Shown here: in pieces, positions 8,332-16,376 of the stretch
Layout of the letters: every line of letters starts with the position of its first letter
Numbering within the stretch: the first letter of the stretch is position 1
Assembly: GCA_030765335.1 (NCBI GenBank)
Contig: JAVCCU010000019.1
Location: 1-59,870 of the forward strand
Source: Candidatus Kaelpia aquatica
Lineage (GTDB): Bacteria; Omnitrophota; Gorgyraeia; Kaelpiales; Kaelpiaceae
Direction of reading: 5' to 3'
DNA: 59,870 bases
Made by a program: the position numbers and the translations under genes
The notes under the pieces: generated by a model
Database searches by the model: none
What the model was told of the DNA's origin: nothing
The model's input: the letters and a program-made list of their open reading frames with translations, nothing else

Positions 8332-8598
8332 TTAATCAACTTGATGTTTCTTATGTATTAAATAAAGATTACGCGAGTATATAATCACGCCTACTGACTG
8401 CCCTAACATAAAAACAGGATCTTTGCGAAATATAGAATAACTTAAAAGCAATACGCCTCCTGCTATGCTAAAATACCAAAACGATACTGGGACTATACTC
8501 TTCTTCCTCTTCTCAGACGCAAGCCATTGAATTAAAAAACGCATAGAGAACATTATCTGCCCCAAAAAACCCACTAGAAGCCAGAGATTTGTATTCAT
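8332..8598 (-). CDS. LAB_N (lipid-A-disaccharide synthase N-terminal) membrane protein
   Basis: A stand-alone 88-residue protein matching the LAB_N domain: MNTNLWLLVGFLGQIMFSMRFLIQW, ASEKRKKSIVPVSFWYFSI, then two more helices and YLIHKKHQ. It has three predicted membrane segments. Such proteins accompany GT2/GT39 pairs that modify lipid A or other envelope glycans, probably handling the lipid-linked intermediate. Its ATG overlaps the GT2 stop by 4 bases (ATGA) and it carries GGAGGAG as ribosome site. Confidence 0.88.
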   Translation of the reverse strand: MNTNLWLLVGFLGQIMFSMRFLIQWLASEKRKKSIVPVSFWYFSIAGGVLLLSYSIFRKDPVFMLGQSVGVIIYSRNLYLIHKKHQVD

Positions 8599-9305
8599 AA
8601 CTCCTCCTTAATATGAGGTTTAATATAATTTTTTTTCATCCAGAGAACAATAAATGTATCTACTAAAGATTTAAGCATCCTGTTTTTTATCCCATATTTA
8701 CTCTTACCGAATTTTCTCTTTCTATGATTGACCTCAACCTCTATAACAGATGCTCCATGGAGTTTAAGCAGGGAGGGGAGGAATCTGTGAAAACCGCGAA
8801 ACATCTCTATCTTAGCCAAAACATCCCTTCTATATACTTTAAGCATGCAGCCTGTATCTTTAATATCATCTTTTATAATTTTGTTTCTTATGCTATTTGC
8901 TATCTTTGACGCAAACTTCTTTTTAAAAGAGTCCGCTCTATTTTTTCTCCACCCTGAAACAACATCATAACCTTTTTCAAGATAAGGAAGCAGTTTTAGA
9001 ATTTCAGTAGGATCATTCTGCAAATCTGAATCCATAGTTACTACAATATCACCACTGGCCCTGTCAAAACCGACCTTTAAAGCGCTGGATTGCCCATAGT
9101 TCTTTTCAAAAGACAGAACCTCAACAGTCTGGTCTTCTCTTTTTATACTTTTGATAATATCCAAGCTATTATCAGTAGAACCATCATCTATAAAGATAAT
9201 CTCAGACTCAATGGCAGCAGAGTTGATGAGGCCTTTAAGCTCTTCATAGAGAATCGGGATGTTCTCTTCTTCATTATATACCGGGATTACAAATGAAATC
9301 TTCAT
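8595..9305 (-). CDS. GT2 polyprenyl-phosphate sugar synthase-like (DPM1/ArnC type)
   Basis: 236 residues with the GT-A fold of family 2: ISFVIPVYNEEENI at the N-terminus, FIDDGSTDNS, and the donor-metal motif TMDSDLQNDP; DTGCMLKVYRRD is typical of DPM1/ArnC. There is no C-terminal membrane domain, as in soluble dolichol-phosphate-mannose synthases. It should transfer a sugar from a nucleotide donor to undecaprenyl phosphate for the GT39 enzyme two genes downstream. It has no Shine-Dalgarno sequence and a promoter ending 11 bases before the ATG. Confidence 0.88.
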   Translation of the reverse strand: MKISFVIPVYNEEENIPILYEELKGLINSAAIESEIIFIDDGSTDNSLDIIKSIKREDQTVEVLSFEKNYGQSSALKVGFDRASGDIVVTMDSDLQNDPTEILKLLPYLEKGYDVVSGWRKNRADSFKKKFASKIANSIRNKIIKDDIKDTGCMLKVYRRDVLAKIEMFRGFHRFLPSLLKLHGASVIEVEVNHRKRKFGKSKYGIKNRMLKSLVDTFIVLWMKKNYIKPHIKEEL

Positions 9306-9316
9306 AAGGTTATTGG

Positions 9317-9345
9317 ATTTTAGTGTTTAACCATAATAAAATCAA
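9317..9345 (-). promoter_or_regulatory. Probable promoter of the GT2-LAB_N-GT39 cassette
   Basis: Minus strand TTGATT (9345-9340), 17 bases, TAAAAT (9322-9317), then 11 bases to the ATG at 9305. Same hexamers and spacer as at 6817-6845. Leader would be only about 4-5 bases, with no ribosome-binding site. Confidence 0.45.
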
Positions 9346-9356
9346 GTCTAAATAGA

Positions 9357-9689
9357 CTATTCCGATATTTCACTTTCAATGCTTATCTCAACCGGATCTC
9401 CAGGAGCTCCAGTAATTATAGCCGTATAACTGCCGTTAAGTCCCGCTATATCCACACTTTCATTTAATCCTGCAGTTCTATAGCTCCAGTCATCGTAGAG
9501 CTTCTGCTTTGCCCTCTCAACTCCCATATCATTGACACACATAGTCTGAACCATACGGTAGAACCCTTTCGCTATCTCTGTTCTATTGGCAAAAACAGAG
9601 GCAAGCATCATTCCAAAAATAGAGAATAACATCATTAGAAATATTACCAAAAGAAGAGCCAGTCCATCTTTTTTAATTAAATTATTCAT
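9357..9689 (-). CDS. GspK/PilX-like minor pseudopilin (short)
   Basis: 110 residues with a type IV prepilin-like N-terminus KKDG/LALLLVIFLMMLFSIFGMML. As in GspK there is no Glu at position +5 and the region after the helix has the N/R..E pattern (ANRTEIAKGFYRM, VNDMGVERAKQKL). It is far shorter than typical GspK (about 300), so the globular domain is reduced. It overlaps the preceding GspJ-like gene by ATGA and completes an H-I-J-K order; role would be the tip of a T2SS pseudopilus or minor pilus complex. Confidence 0.7.
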   Translation of the reverse strand: MNNLIKKDGLALLLVIFLMMLFSIFGMMLASVFANRTEIAKGFYRMVQTMCVNDMGVERAKQKLYDDWSYRTAGLNESVDIAGLNGSYTAIITGAPGDPVEISIESEISE

Positions 9690-10216
9690 CTAGATAAAAA
9701 GTTTCTCGGAAAGACATAAGAGTTAAAAGCACTGCTCTGATCACCTTTATAAGCATTAAATCTTAAGTATAAATACCAGATATCTTCAATCTGTGCAGCA
9801 GATAGAATTCCAGCAACAGGAATAATCTCGGCATTGCTCTGGTTGTAATACTTTACCTGGAAACTACTAACATTCTTAATTAGGGGCTGAGAGTTTTTAT
9901 AGATAATATTACTGTTATATACATAAGCAATGCTCTCTGAATCAATATTTGTAAAGGTTACAGCATCATCTGAAGCAAAGCTTATAGTAGGATCGGATGA
10001 TGAGTCTACGCCTATCTCTTTTAAATCCCGACTCATAAAATCAAGCGCTAACTTAGAGTCCTGCTCTAATGCATATCTCTGAGTTAAAAATTTCCAAGAA
10101 TCAACCACTCTAAGCACATAGAGCGAAACACCGTAAGAGAAGATTCCCATAAGAACGATGACCATTATTACCTCTATTAATGTAAACGACTTTTTATTTC
10201 GTATTATGCCCCGCAT
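9686..10216 (-). CDS. GspJ-like minor pseudopilin
   Basis: About 176 residues. Prepilin signal RNKKS/FTLIEVIMVIVLMG has the +5 Glu but a Ser where prepilin peptidase usually needs Gly at -1. After the helix come an extended region and beta strands (LALDFMSRDLKEIG, IAYVYNSNIIYKNSQPLIKNVSSFQVKYYN), matching GspJ/PilW-type proteins. I prefer the ATG at 10216 because GGAG lies 6 bases before it; an ATG at 10228 is in frame. Third in the H-I-J-K set. Confidence 0.78.
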   Translation of the reverse strand: MRGIIRNKKSFTLIEVIMVIVLMGIFSYGVSLYVLRVVDSWKFLTQRYALEQDSKLALDFMSRDLKEIGVDSSSDPTISFASDDAVTFTNIDSESIAYVYNSNIIYKNSQPLIKNVSSFQVKYYNQSNAEIIPVAGILSAAQIEDIWYLYLRFNAYKGDQSSAFNSYVFPRNFLSR

Positions 10217-10679
10217 AGCTAACTCCATTAGATACAGTTATAGTGTCAAATTGAACATGGTTGGCTAATATATCTATTCTCTTATAATCTGTTACAGCTA
10301 TAGCTATACTATCCCAATCGGCTGAAGAATCAGGATTATTTACATAATAGACAGAAACAGTAACGGTAATATTAGGATAATCTGAATCTACGAAAGAGTA
10401 GCCGTTAAAATCATCAACATCGTCATAGTCAGTCAATGTAGTCTCACCGCTATCTGGTCCTAGATCAGCAGGATCTGTAAAAGGAGAGGAGCCCTCTTCG
10501 TCAAAAGACCTGCTTAAGACTAACTCCATATAAGATGCAGCCATACTGGAGGCACGGTTAATATAAATACCTGTATCAGTATCGCGAGAGACAGTAGCAA
10601 ATAAATTCATCAACGGAATAGTTATTAAGACAAATACTACTATTGAAATTATTATCTCTATAAGAGTTAAGCCTTTCAT
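10194..10679 (-). CDS. GspI/PilV-like minor pseudopilin
   Basis: About 161 residues starting MKG/LTLIEIIISIVVFVLI, a very short prepilin leader with Gly -1 and Glu +5. The rest is Ser/Asp-rich with a predicted beta domain (NITVTVSVYYVNNPDS, KRIDILANHVQF). The ATG at 10679 is chosen since GGAGGT precedes it and it overlaps the upstream stop as ATGA; a GTG at 10694 would spoil the short leader. Second of four pseudopilin genes. Confidence 0.78.
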   Translation of the reverse strand: MKGLTLIEIIISIVVFVLITIPLMNLFATVSRDTDTGIYINRASSMAASYMELVLSRSFDEEGSSPFTDPADLGPDSGETTLTDYDDVDDFNGYSFVDSDYPNITVTVSVYYVNNPDSSADWDSIAIAVTDYKRIDILANHVQFDTITVSNGVSYAGHNTK

Positions 10680-11173
10680 TGGACCTCCACCCACCCTGTT
10701 ACAGGATATACTGTGATCGTCTTAGACCTACCCCTATAATTTAAAACTATCGTACTTACTGCCGATAAATCATTGCCGGATGAATCTAAGGGCTCACCTA
10801 AAGATGAGAACCTTAGCTCGTTTGAAGAATCTATATTTACTGAGCTTATGCTGACACCTTTATACTCTTCTGTTGTATCTAAATCCAAGCTCATACCTGC
10901 CCGGCTATAAGGGTCTATAGCTAAAGTACCTGTATCAACCTCATAGACTTGATAATAATTGGCTGAAACATTAAATTCAACCCCATAGCGCCTATGTTCT
11001 GCTATAGAGAGATATTGGGTGTATCTTATGTCAGAACTTATCTTTTGGGCACAGGAATATATTCTAGCATCCAAATAAGAATCAATATTAGGCACAGATA
11101 TCAGCACTACAAAACCTAAAATTGAGATAAGCATTATAAGCTCAATTAAAGTAAAGCCCTTATTCCTTCGCAT
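10676..11173 (-). CDS. GspH-like minor pseudopilin
   Basis: 165 residues with leader MRRNKG/FTLIELIMLISILGFVVLISVP (Gly -1, Glu +5), followed by the GspH/FimT pattern (AQKISSDIRYTQYLSIAEHRRYGVEF) and C-terminal strands. This is the first gene of the pseudopilin set. No Shine-Dalgarno sequence is present, and a -10 hexamer ends 6 bases before the ATG, so the set probably starts as a leaderless mRNA. Confidence 0.82.
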   Translation of the reverse strand: MRRNKGFTLIELIMLISILGFVVLISVPNIDSYLDARIYSCAQKISSDIRYTQYLSIAEHRRYGVEFNVSANYYQVYEVDTGTLAIDPYSRAGMSLDLDTTEEYKGVSISSVNIDSSNELRFSSLGEPLDSSGNDLSAVSTIVLNYRGRSKTITVYPVTGWVEVQ

Positions 11174-11179
11174 ATAAAA

Positions 11180-11208
11180 ATATTAGTTAACCTAGTTGTT
11201 TTTTACAA
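11180..11208 (-). promoter_or_regulatory. Probable leaderless promoter of the pseudopilin genes
   Basis: Minus strand TTGTAA (11208-11203), 17 bases, TAATAT (11185-11180), TTTTAT, then ATG at 11173. The predicted start of transcription coincides with the start codon. Confidence 0.5.
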
Positions 11209-11230
11209 GTTTTATATTAAATAGCTCTAC

Positions 11231-12364
11231 TCAAATATAGTCTAGAGAACAGCATCTTTTACATATAGGCAGCAAATTATTGTTTAATATATCTTTACGC
11301 AAATTCTGCATGATTTTGCTATCCCAAAGCTCAAGCAGGCTATCTTTAGTTATATTGCCAATCTTTTTGTATATAAAAGGGCATATTAGTACGTCTCCAT
11401 TCTCTATAACGGTCAAGGAATGTAGATGCTTACAGATCAAATTTTTCTCTTCCCGTGCTTGACCCTGAAAGAATTCAAGCGGGTCTTTTGCTGTAATCCT
11501 TGGATATATAGCTGTAAATACAGTGCCTCTTCTCCTTAAACTTATTATCTGATGTATAGCCGCGGTACTTTTTTGTAAATATGCTTTTTTATCACTAAGC
11601 TCCTTTTGCTGTATAAAAAAACTGTCATTCTGATTAAAATTCAAAATATCAGATGCTTCTTTAATATCACCCTCTGAATAAAACATTTCAGGCATAAATG
11701 TAAGTCTATCGACTTTCAATTTAGAAGCCAAATCCACAAGATAACCGATGGAATCAACATTCTCAGGGATAATAACAGCATAGAGCCCAACTATAAACGG
11801 AGCATCGCATAGCCACTCTAATGCTCTATAAGCTCTCTGAAAAGAATCTCCTGATTTTCTTAAATTATTATGGCGCTCCCTATCAGCATCTATTGAGACT
11901 GCTATGCTCTCTATATATTTATAAGTTTTCAGCTTCTCTACCTTCTCTTGATCTAAAAGATAGCCGTTGGTACCCAGTTTAACTTTTATCTCTCGAGCCT
12001 CTATGAGATCTAGTATCTCAAATATATCCTCTCTGATAAATATCTCACCCCCTACCATCTCTATTAAGTCTAGGCCCCAATCTTTTATGTGATTTAAAAA
12101 CTTTTCTATCTCTTTTATCCCCAGCTCGCTAAAATTTAAACCCCTTCTCCTAGATTGATGACAGAAATCACAGCTAAGATTGCAGCGCATTGTCGGTTCA
12201 AACCAGACTGACCTAGGTTTATCTATATATCCGCTGCTCTTGATTTCTTTCCACGAGGATTTATTGTTCCCACTCCAATAAAGATCGAGAATAACATCTG
12301 TTAAACCCCATCTTATAAATTGCTTTAGGAGCCTGCTGCGTAAGATCTTGAGCTTTAAATTCAT
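11231..12364 (-). CDS. Radical SAM protein with SPASM-like C-terminus
   Basis: 377 residues. The AdoMet-cluster motif is CNLSCDFC inside SVWFEPTMRCNLSCDFCHQS; the TIM-barrel core continues with DLIEMVGGEIFIREDI and KLGTNGYLL. Near the C-terminus further cysteines (CKHLHSL, DVLICPF, PICKRCCSLDY) suggest an auxiliary Fe-S cluster of SPASM type. Substrate unknown; its place among glycosyltransferases suggests modification of a sugar or a surface polymer. Gap of 4 bases to the upstream GT9-like gene. Confidence 0.82.
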   Translation of the reverse strand: MNLKLKILRSRLLKQFIRWGLTDVILDLYWSGNNKSSWKEIKSSGYIDKPRSVWFEPTMRCNLSCDFCHQSRRRGLNFSELGIKEIEKFLNHIKDWGLDLIEMVGGEIFIREDIFEILDLIEAREIKVKLGTNGYLLDQEKVEKLKTYKYIESIAVSIDADRERHNNLRKSGDSFQRAYRALEWLCDAPFIVGLYAVIIPENVDSIGYLVDLASKLKVDRLTFMPEMFYSEGDIKEASDILNFNQNDSFFIQQKELSDKKAYLQKSTAAIHQIISLRRRGTVFTAIYPRITAKDPLEFFQGQAREEKNLICKHLHSLTVIENGDVLICPFIYKKIGNITKDSLLELWDSKIMQNLRKDILNNNLLPICKRCCSLDYI

Positions 12365-12368
12365 AACT

Positions 12369-13184
12369 TTATTTAAACTCTCTGAATTTATAAAAGAAGA
12401 AAGAGTTTAAAGAATCAGATAGATTACCGTAGACAATCTTATTTATATTAATATTATTGGGCTTTAAGGTCTGAAAAAAATTCTTTACTTTAAAAGAGAC
12501 AAAGAGCAAATCAATATCCTTCCCCATAGCAGCTGAGGAATGCATATAGGCAGAGTCTATAACTACATTGATTTTACTTAATTTTTGAACTGCAAAGTTT
12601 AAATTAATATTGTCTCTTAGGATAGGTATGAAAAGTTGTTCCTCTTCTAATCCCGCTATCTTTTTAAATTTTAAAGGTAATACTGATTTAAATCCAGGCC
12701 CAGAATAGCTGTGAAAGAAACATGCCTCTAGACCAGCGTTATTCTTTGCCCAATCTATATCTCTCTTCTCTAGATATACCCTGCCGTATACTCCATCATC
12801 AAAGGTAATATTAATATCGAAACATTTACCTAGGCCCCTATTAACTTGCAGCCTTCTATCGCTATTCTTATTGAATTTAAGATAGTGAGCATCTATATCA
12901 GAAGTTCTTAGGTCTTCCACCGCCCTATCTATTCTTTTAAAGCTTTTAATGACCTGAGTTCTATCCCATATCGGGGGGCATCCAAAGAAAACCCTCTCCT
13001 TATAAGGAAAGTTATTAAAGAATCCGCAGTTATAGATCTTGTCTCTGACCACCAGTCCGAAGCCAGGATCTCTACCCATGATATATTCTATGCTCGGCAT
13101 TGATAATATCAAATCGCCTAAACCGTGAGGATGCAAGTAGATCCTCTTTAGATTTTTATTTTGAGCAAAATTTATCTTTTTCAT
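12369..13184 (-). CDS. GT9-related (heptosyltransferase-like) protein, divergent
   Basis: 271 residues, shorter than normal GT9 (about 340). It keeps the start RIYLHPHGLGDLILSMPSIEYI (GxGD-type) and near the C-terminus VVIDSAYMHSSAA, which matches the NDSG..H donor motif in altered form; the middle is shortened and poorly alike. Probably a divergent glycosyltransferase for an envelope glycan; activity is uncertain. Sits between a methyltransferase and a radical SAM gene with gaps of 7 and 4 bases. Confidence 0.65.
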   Translation of the reverse strand: MKKINFAQNKNLKRIYLHPHGLGDLILSMPSIEYIMGRDPGFGLVVRDKIYNCGFFNNFPYKERVFFGCPPIWDRTQVIKSFKRIDRAVEDLRTSDIDAHYLKFNKNSDRRLQVNRGLGKCFDINITFDDGVYGRVYLEKRDIDWAKNNAGLEACFFHSYSGPGFKSVLPLKFKKIAGLEEEQLFIPILRDNINLNFAVQKLSKINVVIDSAYMHSSAAMGKDIDLLFVSFKVKNFFQTLKPNNININKIVYGNLSDSLNSFFFYKFREFK

Positions 13185-13191
13185 GGTAAGA

Positions 13192-13830
13192 CTATTTTTT
13201 ACCTATCCAGTATAGAGCACGCGATATAGCCAGATTAGAAAAATTTTTGTTTAAGATCGAAAAAAGGCCATAGAGTAAAGGGCCTCTTCTTGCAATATTC
13301 ATACCCGGCAGCACACCCTTAAATATTTGCTCCGTAAAATAGCGCTTCATAACCCTTCTTAATTCTAACCAGTTCATTTCCGACAAATGGGTAGGCTCTG
13401 GGCTGTCTAAGCCTATGTTGCAAATTAATCTATATATACACCTATTGGGAGATGAGATTATAATCACACCTCCATCAATGAGCAGCTCCTTTATCTTCCT
13501 GATATATCTATCTAGCTCACTAAGAGGCAAGTGCTCTATAACCTCAAACATTGTAATTACATCAAACTGCCCTATGTTCTGAGGCAGATTTTCTAGATCC
13601 GTATTTATTAACTCTACCCTGCTGTCCACTCTAAATAACTTCCCTGCAGAAGCAATCTTCGCTGAATCTGGCTCCAGCGCTATAGCCTCTTTGAATCTAG
13701 AATCTTCCAATATGAAAGCAAGCTTAGAACCGTCTCCAGTTCCAATATCCAAAACTCGCCCCTTGATATAACTCTTTATCACAGCTGCCAAATCCAAACT
13801 GATTTTATAATTACATTCTTTCTTTATCAC
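13192..13830 (-). CDS. Class I SAM-dependent methyltransferase
   Basis: 212 residues with SAM motif I VLDIGTGDGSKLAFIL, acidic motif AIALEPDSAKI and the FDVITMFEVIEHLP motif of Methyltransf_11/23 proteins, then GGVIIISSPNR. GTG start at 13830, one base before the stop of the GT9 gene. In this glycan locus it may methylate a sugar or lipid intermediate; the substrate cannot be read from sequence. Confidence 0.82.
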   Translation of the reverse strand: MIKKECNYKISLDLAAVIKSYIKGRVLDIGTGDGSKLAFILEDSRFKEAIALEPDSAKIASAGKLFRVDSRVELINTDLENLPQNIGQFDVITMFEVIEHLPLSELDRYIRKIKELLIDGGVIIISSPNRCIYRLICNIGLDSPEPTHLSEMNWLELRRVMKRYFTEQIFKGVLPGMNIARRGPLLYGLFSILNKNFSNLAISRALYWIGKK

Positions 13831-13831
13831 T

Positions 13832-14899
13832 CTATATTAACCCCTCGGCTCTTAACTTATTATAAACGTCATCAACGCTGATGCTCTTTAAGCAGTCCAA
13901 CCCTCTAAGGCATTCTATGCTACTCCTGCTTGAGTAGAAGGGGTACTTTAAGCAAGGGGCACAATCAATCTTACTTATTATATAAGAGCTCTTCTTACCA
14001 CGCGGAGCTGTTCTCATATGATTACTCGGACCAAATATACCTAGAGTCGGAACTGATAGAGTAGAGCTTAAATGCATGAGCCCGGTATCATTAGATATAA
14101 ATAGTTCACAATGTTTTATAAAGAGAGCCGCTAGATATAGTGGCTGATTATCAATAATAAAGACTCTGGTCTTATCTCCTATACTATCTGCTAACCTACT
14201 TTTAAGAGAGCTCTCTTCGTCCCCCCCAAAGATTAAAATAGATGCATCTTTATCTTTAATTAATCTTTGAGAGAGTTCTGCAAATCTTTCTAGAGGCCAT
14301 CTCTTTTTATGGCCCTGCCAATCTTTATTCCAAAAACCTCCCCCGCCAGGATGAATACCCACTAAAAATCTATTCTTTAAATTTTTATTCTCTAAGTACC
14401 GGTCTATAACATCAGGATTATCACCACTAAGCTTAAGATCTAAATCATAGTTAATATTTCCACGCTTACTATTTAAAGCTCCTAAAAGGTTTAAATTTTG
14501 CTCTAAATCATGGATGGCTGAATTCACTTCTACTCTATTATTGATTAAAAAATCAAATTTCAAAAAACCAAACTTAAATACATGCGAAACTCTATTTTCT
14601 GCTGCAATTAAAAAAGTAAGTATGTTAAAGCCTGCTCTATTTGAAGGAAAAACAGTAAAAGCATAATCGAACTTCTGCTTGCGCAGTTTCAACAGCAAGG
14701 CTATATTGGCCAATATTCTTTTTGTAAAAACATAATAGCCGTCTATTAATTCTGCATCTTGCAGCATCTTTCCAAGATCTGCATTTAATAAAACTAACCT
14801 TATCTCTGTATTAATGGTAGATCGAAGGTTTTTTAAGAAAGGTATTGCTAGTATGGTATTACCTATACCGGAAAGAGATATAGCAATGGTATTCTTCAT
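13832..14899 (-). CDS. GT9 heptosyltransferase-like glycosyltransferase
   Basis: 355 residues of normal GT9 length: AISLSGIGNTILAIPFL start, VGIHPGGGGFWNKDWQ in the linker to the second Rossmann fold, and FISNDTGLMHLSSTLSVPT donor-binding motif, followed by a Cys cluster (CAPCLKYPF, CLRGLDC). It should add heptose or a related sugar to LPS core or another lipid-linked glycan. No Shine-Dalgarno sequence; a weak promoter-like pair places the ATG 6 bases after a -10 (14906-14934). Confidence 0.88.
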   Translation of the reverse strand: MKNTIAISLSGIGNTILAIPFLKNLRSTINTEIRLVLLNADLGKMLQDAELIDGYYVFTKRILANIALLLKLRKQKFDYAFTVFPSNRAGFNILTFLIAAENRVSHVFKFGFLKFDFLINNRVEVNSAIHDLEQNLNLLGALNSKRGNINYDLDLKLSGDNPDVIDRYLENKNLKNRFLVGIHPGGGGFWNKDWQGHKKRWPLERFAELSQRLIKDKDASILIFGGDEESSLKSRLADSIGDKTRVFIIDNQPLYLAALFIKHCELFISNDTGLMHLSSTLSVPTLGIFGPSNHMRTAPRGKKSSYIISKIDCAPCLKYPFYSSRSSIECLRGLDCLKSISVDDVYNKLRAEGLI

Positions 14900-14905
14900 A
14901 TTAAA

Positions 14906-14934
14906 ATTCTGTACTTTTAAATAAAATTTATGAA
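14906..14934 (-). promoter_or_regulatory. Possible leaderless promoter of the GT9 gene
   Basis: Minus strand TTCATA (14934-14929), 17 bases, CAGAAT (14911-14906), 6 bases, ATG at 14899. Each hexamer matches consensus at 4 of 6 positions; support comes mainly from the geometry shared with 6817-6845, 11180-11208 and 49522-49550. Confidence 0.3.
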
Positions 14935-14957
14935 CCTAAAATACTCTTTTTTCAAAA

Positions 14958-16376
14958 TTATAGCAAGGCTGACTTAAAATCCAAATAACTATAAAGATCT
15001 ACATCTTTAAATGACGTTATATGCTCACTATTATTTAAAAAACTAGGCAAATTATGCTTATCCAATAAAGAACTTAAATCCTGATCTTTTTTTAAAACTA
15101 CAAAAACTCTCTCTGTTGTTTTTAAATCTGCTCCCAGATAAGCCCAAGAGACATTATGACGGTGAAAATAATAGGCAAGGATAAAATCTGCAGGCATAAA
15201 ACATACCACATTATCACCTTCTTTAAGTTGCTCTTTTAAAAATAGAACCGCATCTTCTGCCCCATTTAAAGCCCCTGTCTCTTCACTCTTAATAACAGCA
15301 CCTTCATTAATAACCGCCAGAGAGAGAGATAGAGCAGCCAATACAATCAGGGCTCTAAACAATATTTTTTTAAAATCACATTTAAAAATATAGACTAAAG
15401 CGGAAGAGATAATTCCAAAATATAGTGGAATTAGAAACAGAAAGACCCTCTGAGGAGGAAACCTTCTGTTCAAAAGCAATATACTTATTATAGCTAAAAC
15501 AGCAGGGGTTATAATAGAGATATATTTTTTTCTTAACTCTCCTGACCCTGCAATTGCCATAAATAATACTAGGGCCAACGCCAGCCTGCTCCAGCCTGGA
15601 AAATCCCTCATCCAGCTCAACCAAAGACTAGATAGATATTTAGGCAGCTCTTCTATGAAGTCAAAAGAGCATCCGGGTATAACAAATCTATTGGCAAAAA
15701 TAGAGGCCAATCCAGATTTTAGAATAATCGGAAGATATAGTCCAAAACTTAATAACAACACTGCTGTCATTGAGATAATTAACATTTTAATTTTATTTTT
15801 TTTGAATTTATCTTGAATAACTCTAGTTAAAAACAAAAATAATCCTACTGCAATAGGATAAATCATAACTGGAATAGTATAGAGACCCAAGACTGAAGAG
15901 AGTATAAAATATAGCCAGCCATTTTTCTCTGCTTTAAATATAAGCTCTATAGAATAGAAAAAAATAACAGCCAATAACAGATAGAGGGTATAGCCTCTGG
16001 CGTTGGTAGAATACTCTATAAGAAGAGATGAGATTGCAAGAAATGCGGCAGAGATTAAACCAGACTCTTTATTGAATAGAGATGATATCAAGCAATAGCT
16101 CGCAGGAATTAATAGCAGGCCAAAGAGAAGGGAAGGCATGCGCATAACCCATTCAGAGTCTCCTAATAGAACATATAGAGGATGAGCAAAGAGATTATAG
16201 AGAAGATGGTTATTGGGCGCAATATAATGCGACAGAGAAAACGATAGCGGCTGAGAGAAAAAGAATAAAAATCCAAATGCTTCATCATAACGCATGGGCT
16301 GGAAGACGTAGTAGAGCCTCAATCCAAGAGCTATTAATATGAGAACAGCCAGATACCACTTCTCTCTTTTATCCAT
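14958..16376 (-). CDS. GT39-like membrane glycosyltransferase
   Basis: 472 residues with about 11 membrane helices. The first external loop has QPMRYDEAFGFLFF (catalytic-type Asp-Glu), then HYIAPNNHLLYNLFAHP, as in PMT/GT39 relatives that use polyprenyl-phosphate sugars. The C-terminal 110 residues are soluble and should face the periplasm. Start overlaps the stop of the next upstream transferase by 1 base. Donor and acceptor unknown. Confidence 0.75.
   Translation of the reverse strand: MDKREKWYLAVLILIALGLRLYYVFQPMRYDEAFGFLFFFSQPLSFSLSHYIAPNNHLLYNLFAHPLYVLLGDSEWVMRMPSLLFGLLLIPASYCLISSLFNKESGLISAAFLAISSLLIEYSTNARGYTLYLLLAVIFFYSIELIFKAEKNGWLYFILSSVLGLYTIPVMIYPIAVGLFLFLTRVIQDKFKKNKIKMLIISMTAVLLLSFGLYLPIILKSGLASIFANRFVIPGCSFDFIEELPKYLSSLWLSWMRDFPGWSRLALALVLFMAIAGSGELRKKYISIITPAVLAIISILLLNRRFPPQRVFLFLIPLYFGIISSALVYIFKCDFKKILFRALIVLAALSLSLAVINEGAVIKSEETGALNGAEDAVLFLKEQLKEGDNVVCFMPADFILAYYFHRHNVSWAYLGADLKTTERVFVVLKKDQDLSSLLDKHNLPSFLNNSEHITSFKDVDLYSYLDFKSALL

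Noticed and set aside
9306-9360. Terminator after the GspK-like gene
   Set aside because: Only a 4-base stem (AGTC/GACT) with an interrupted T-run; more likely part of the promoter region.
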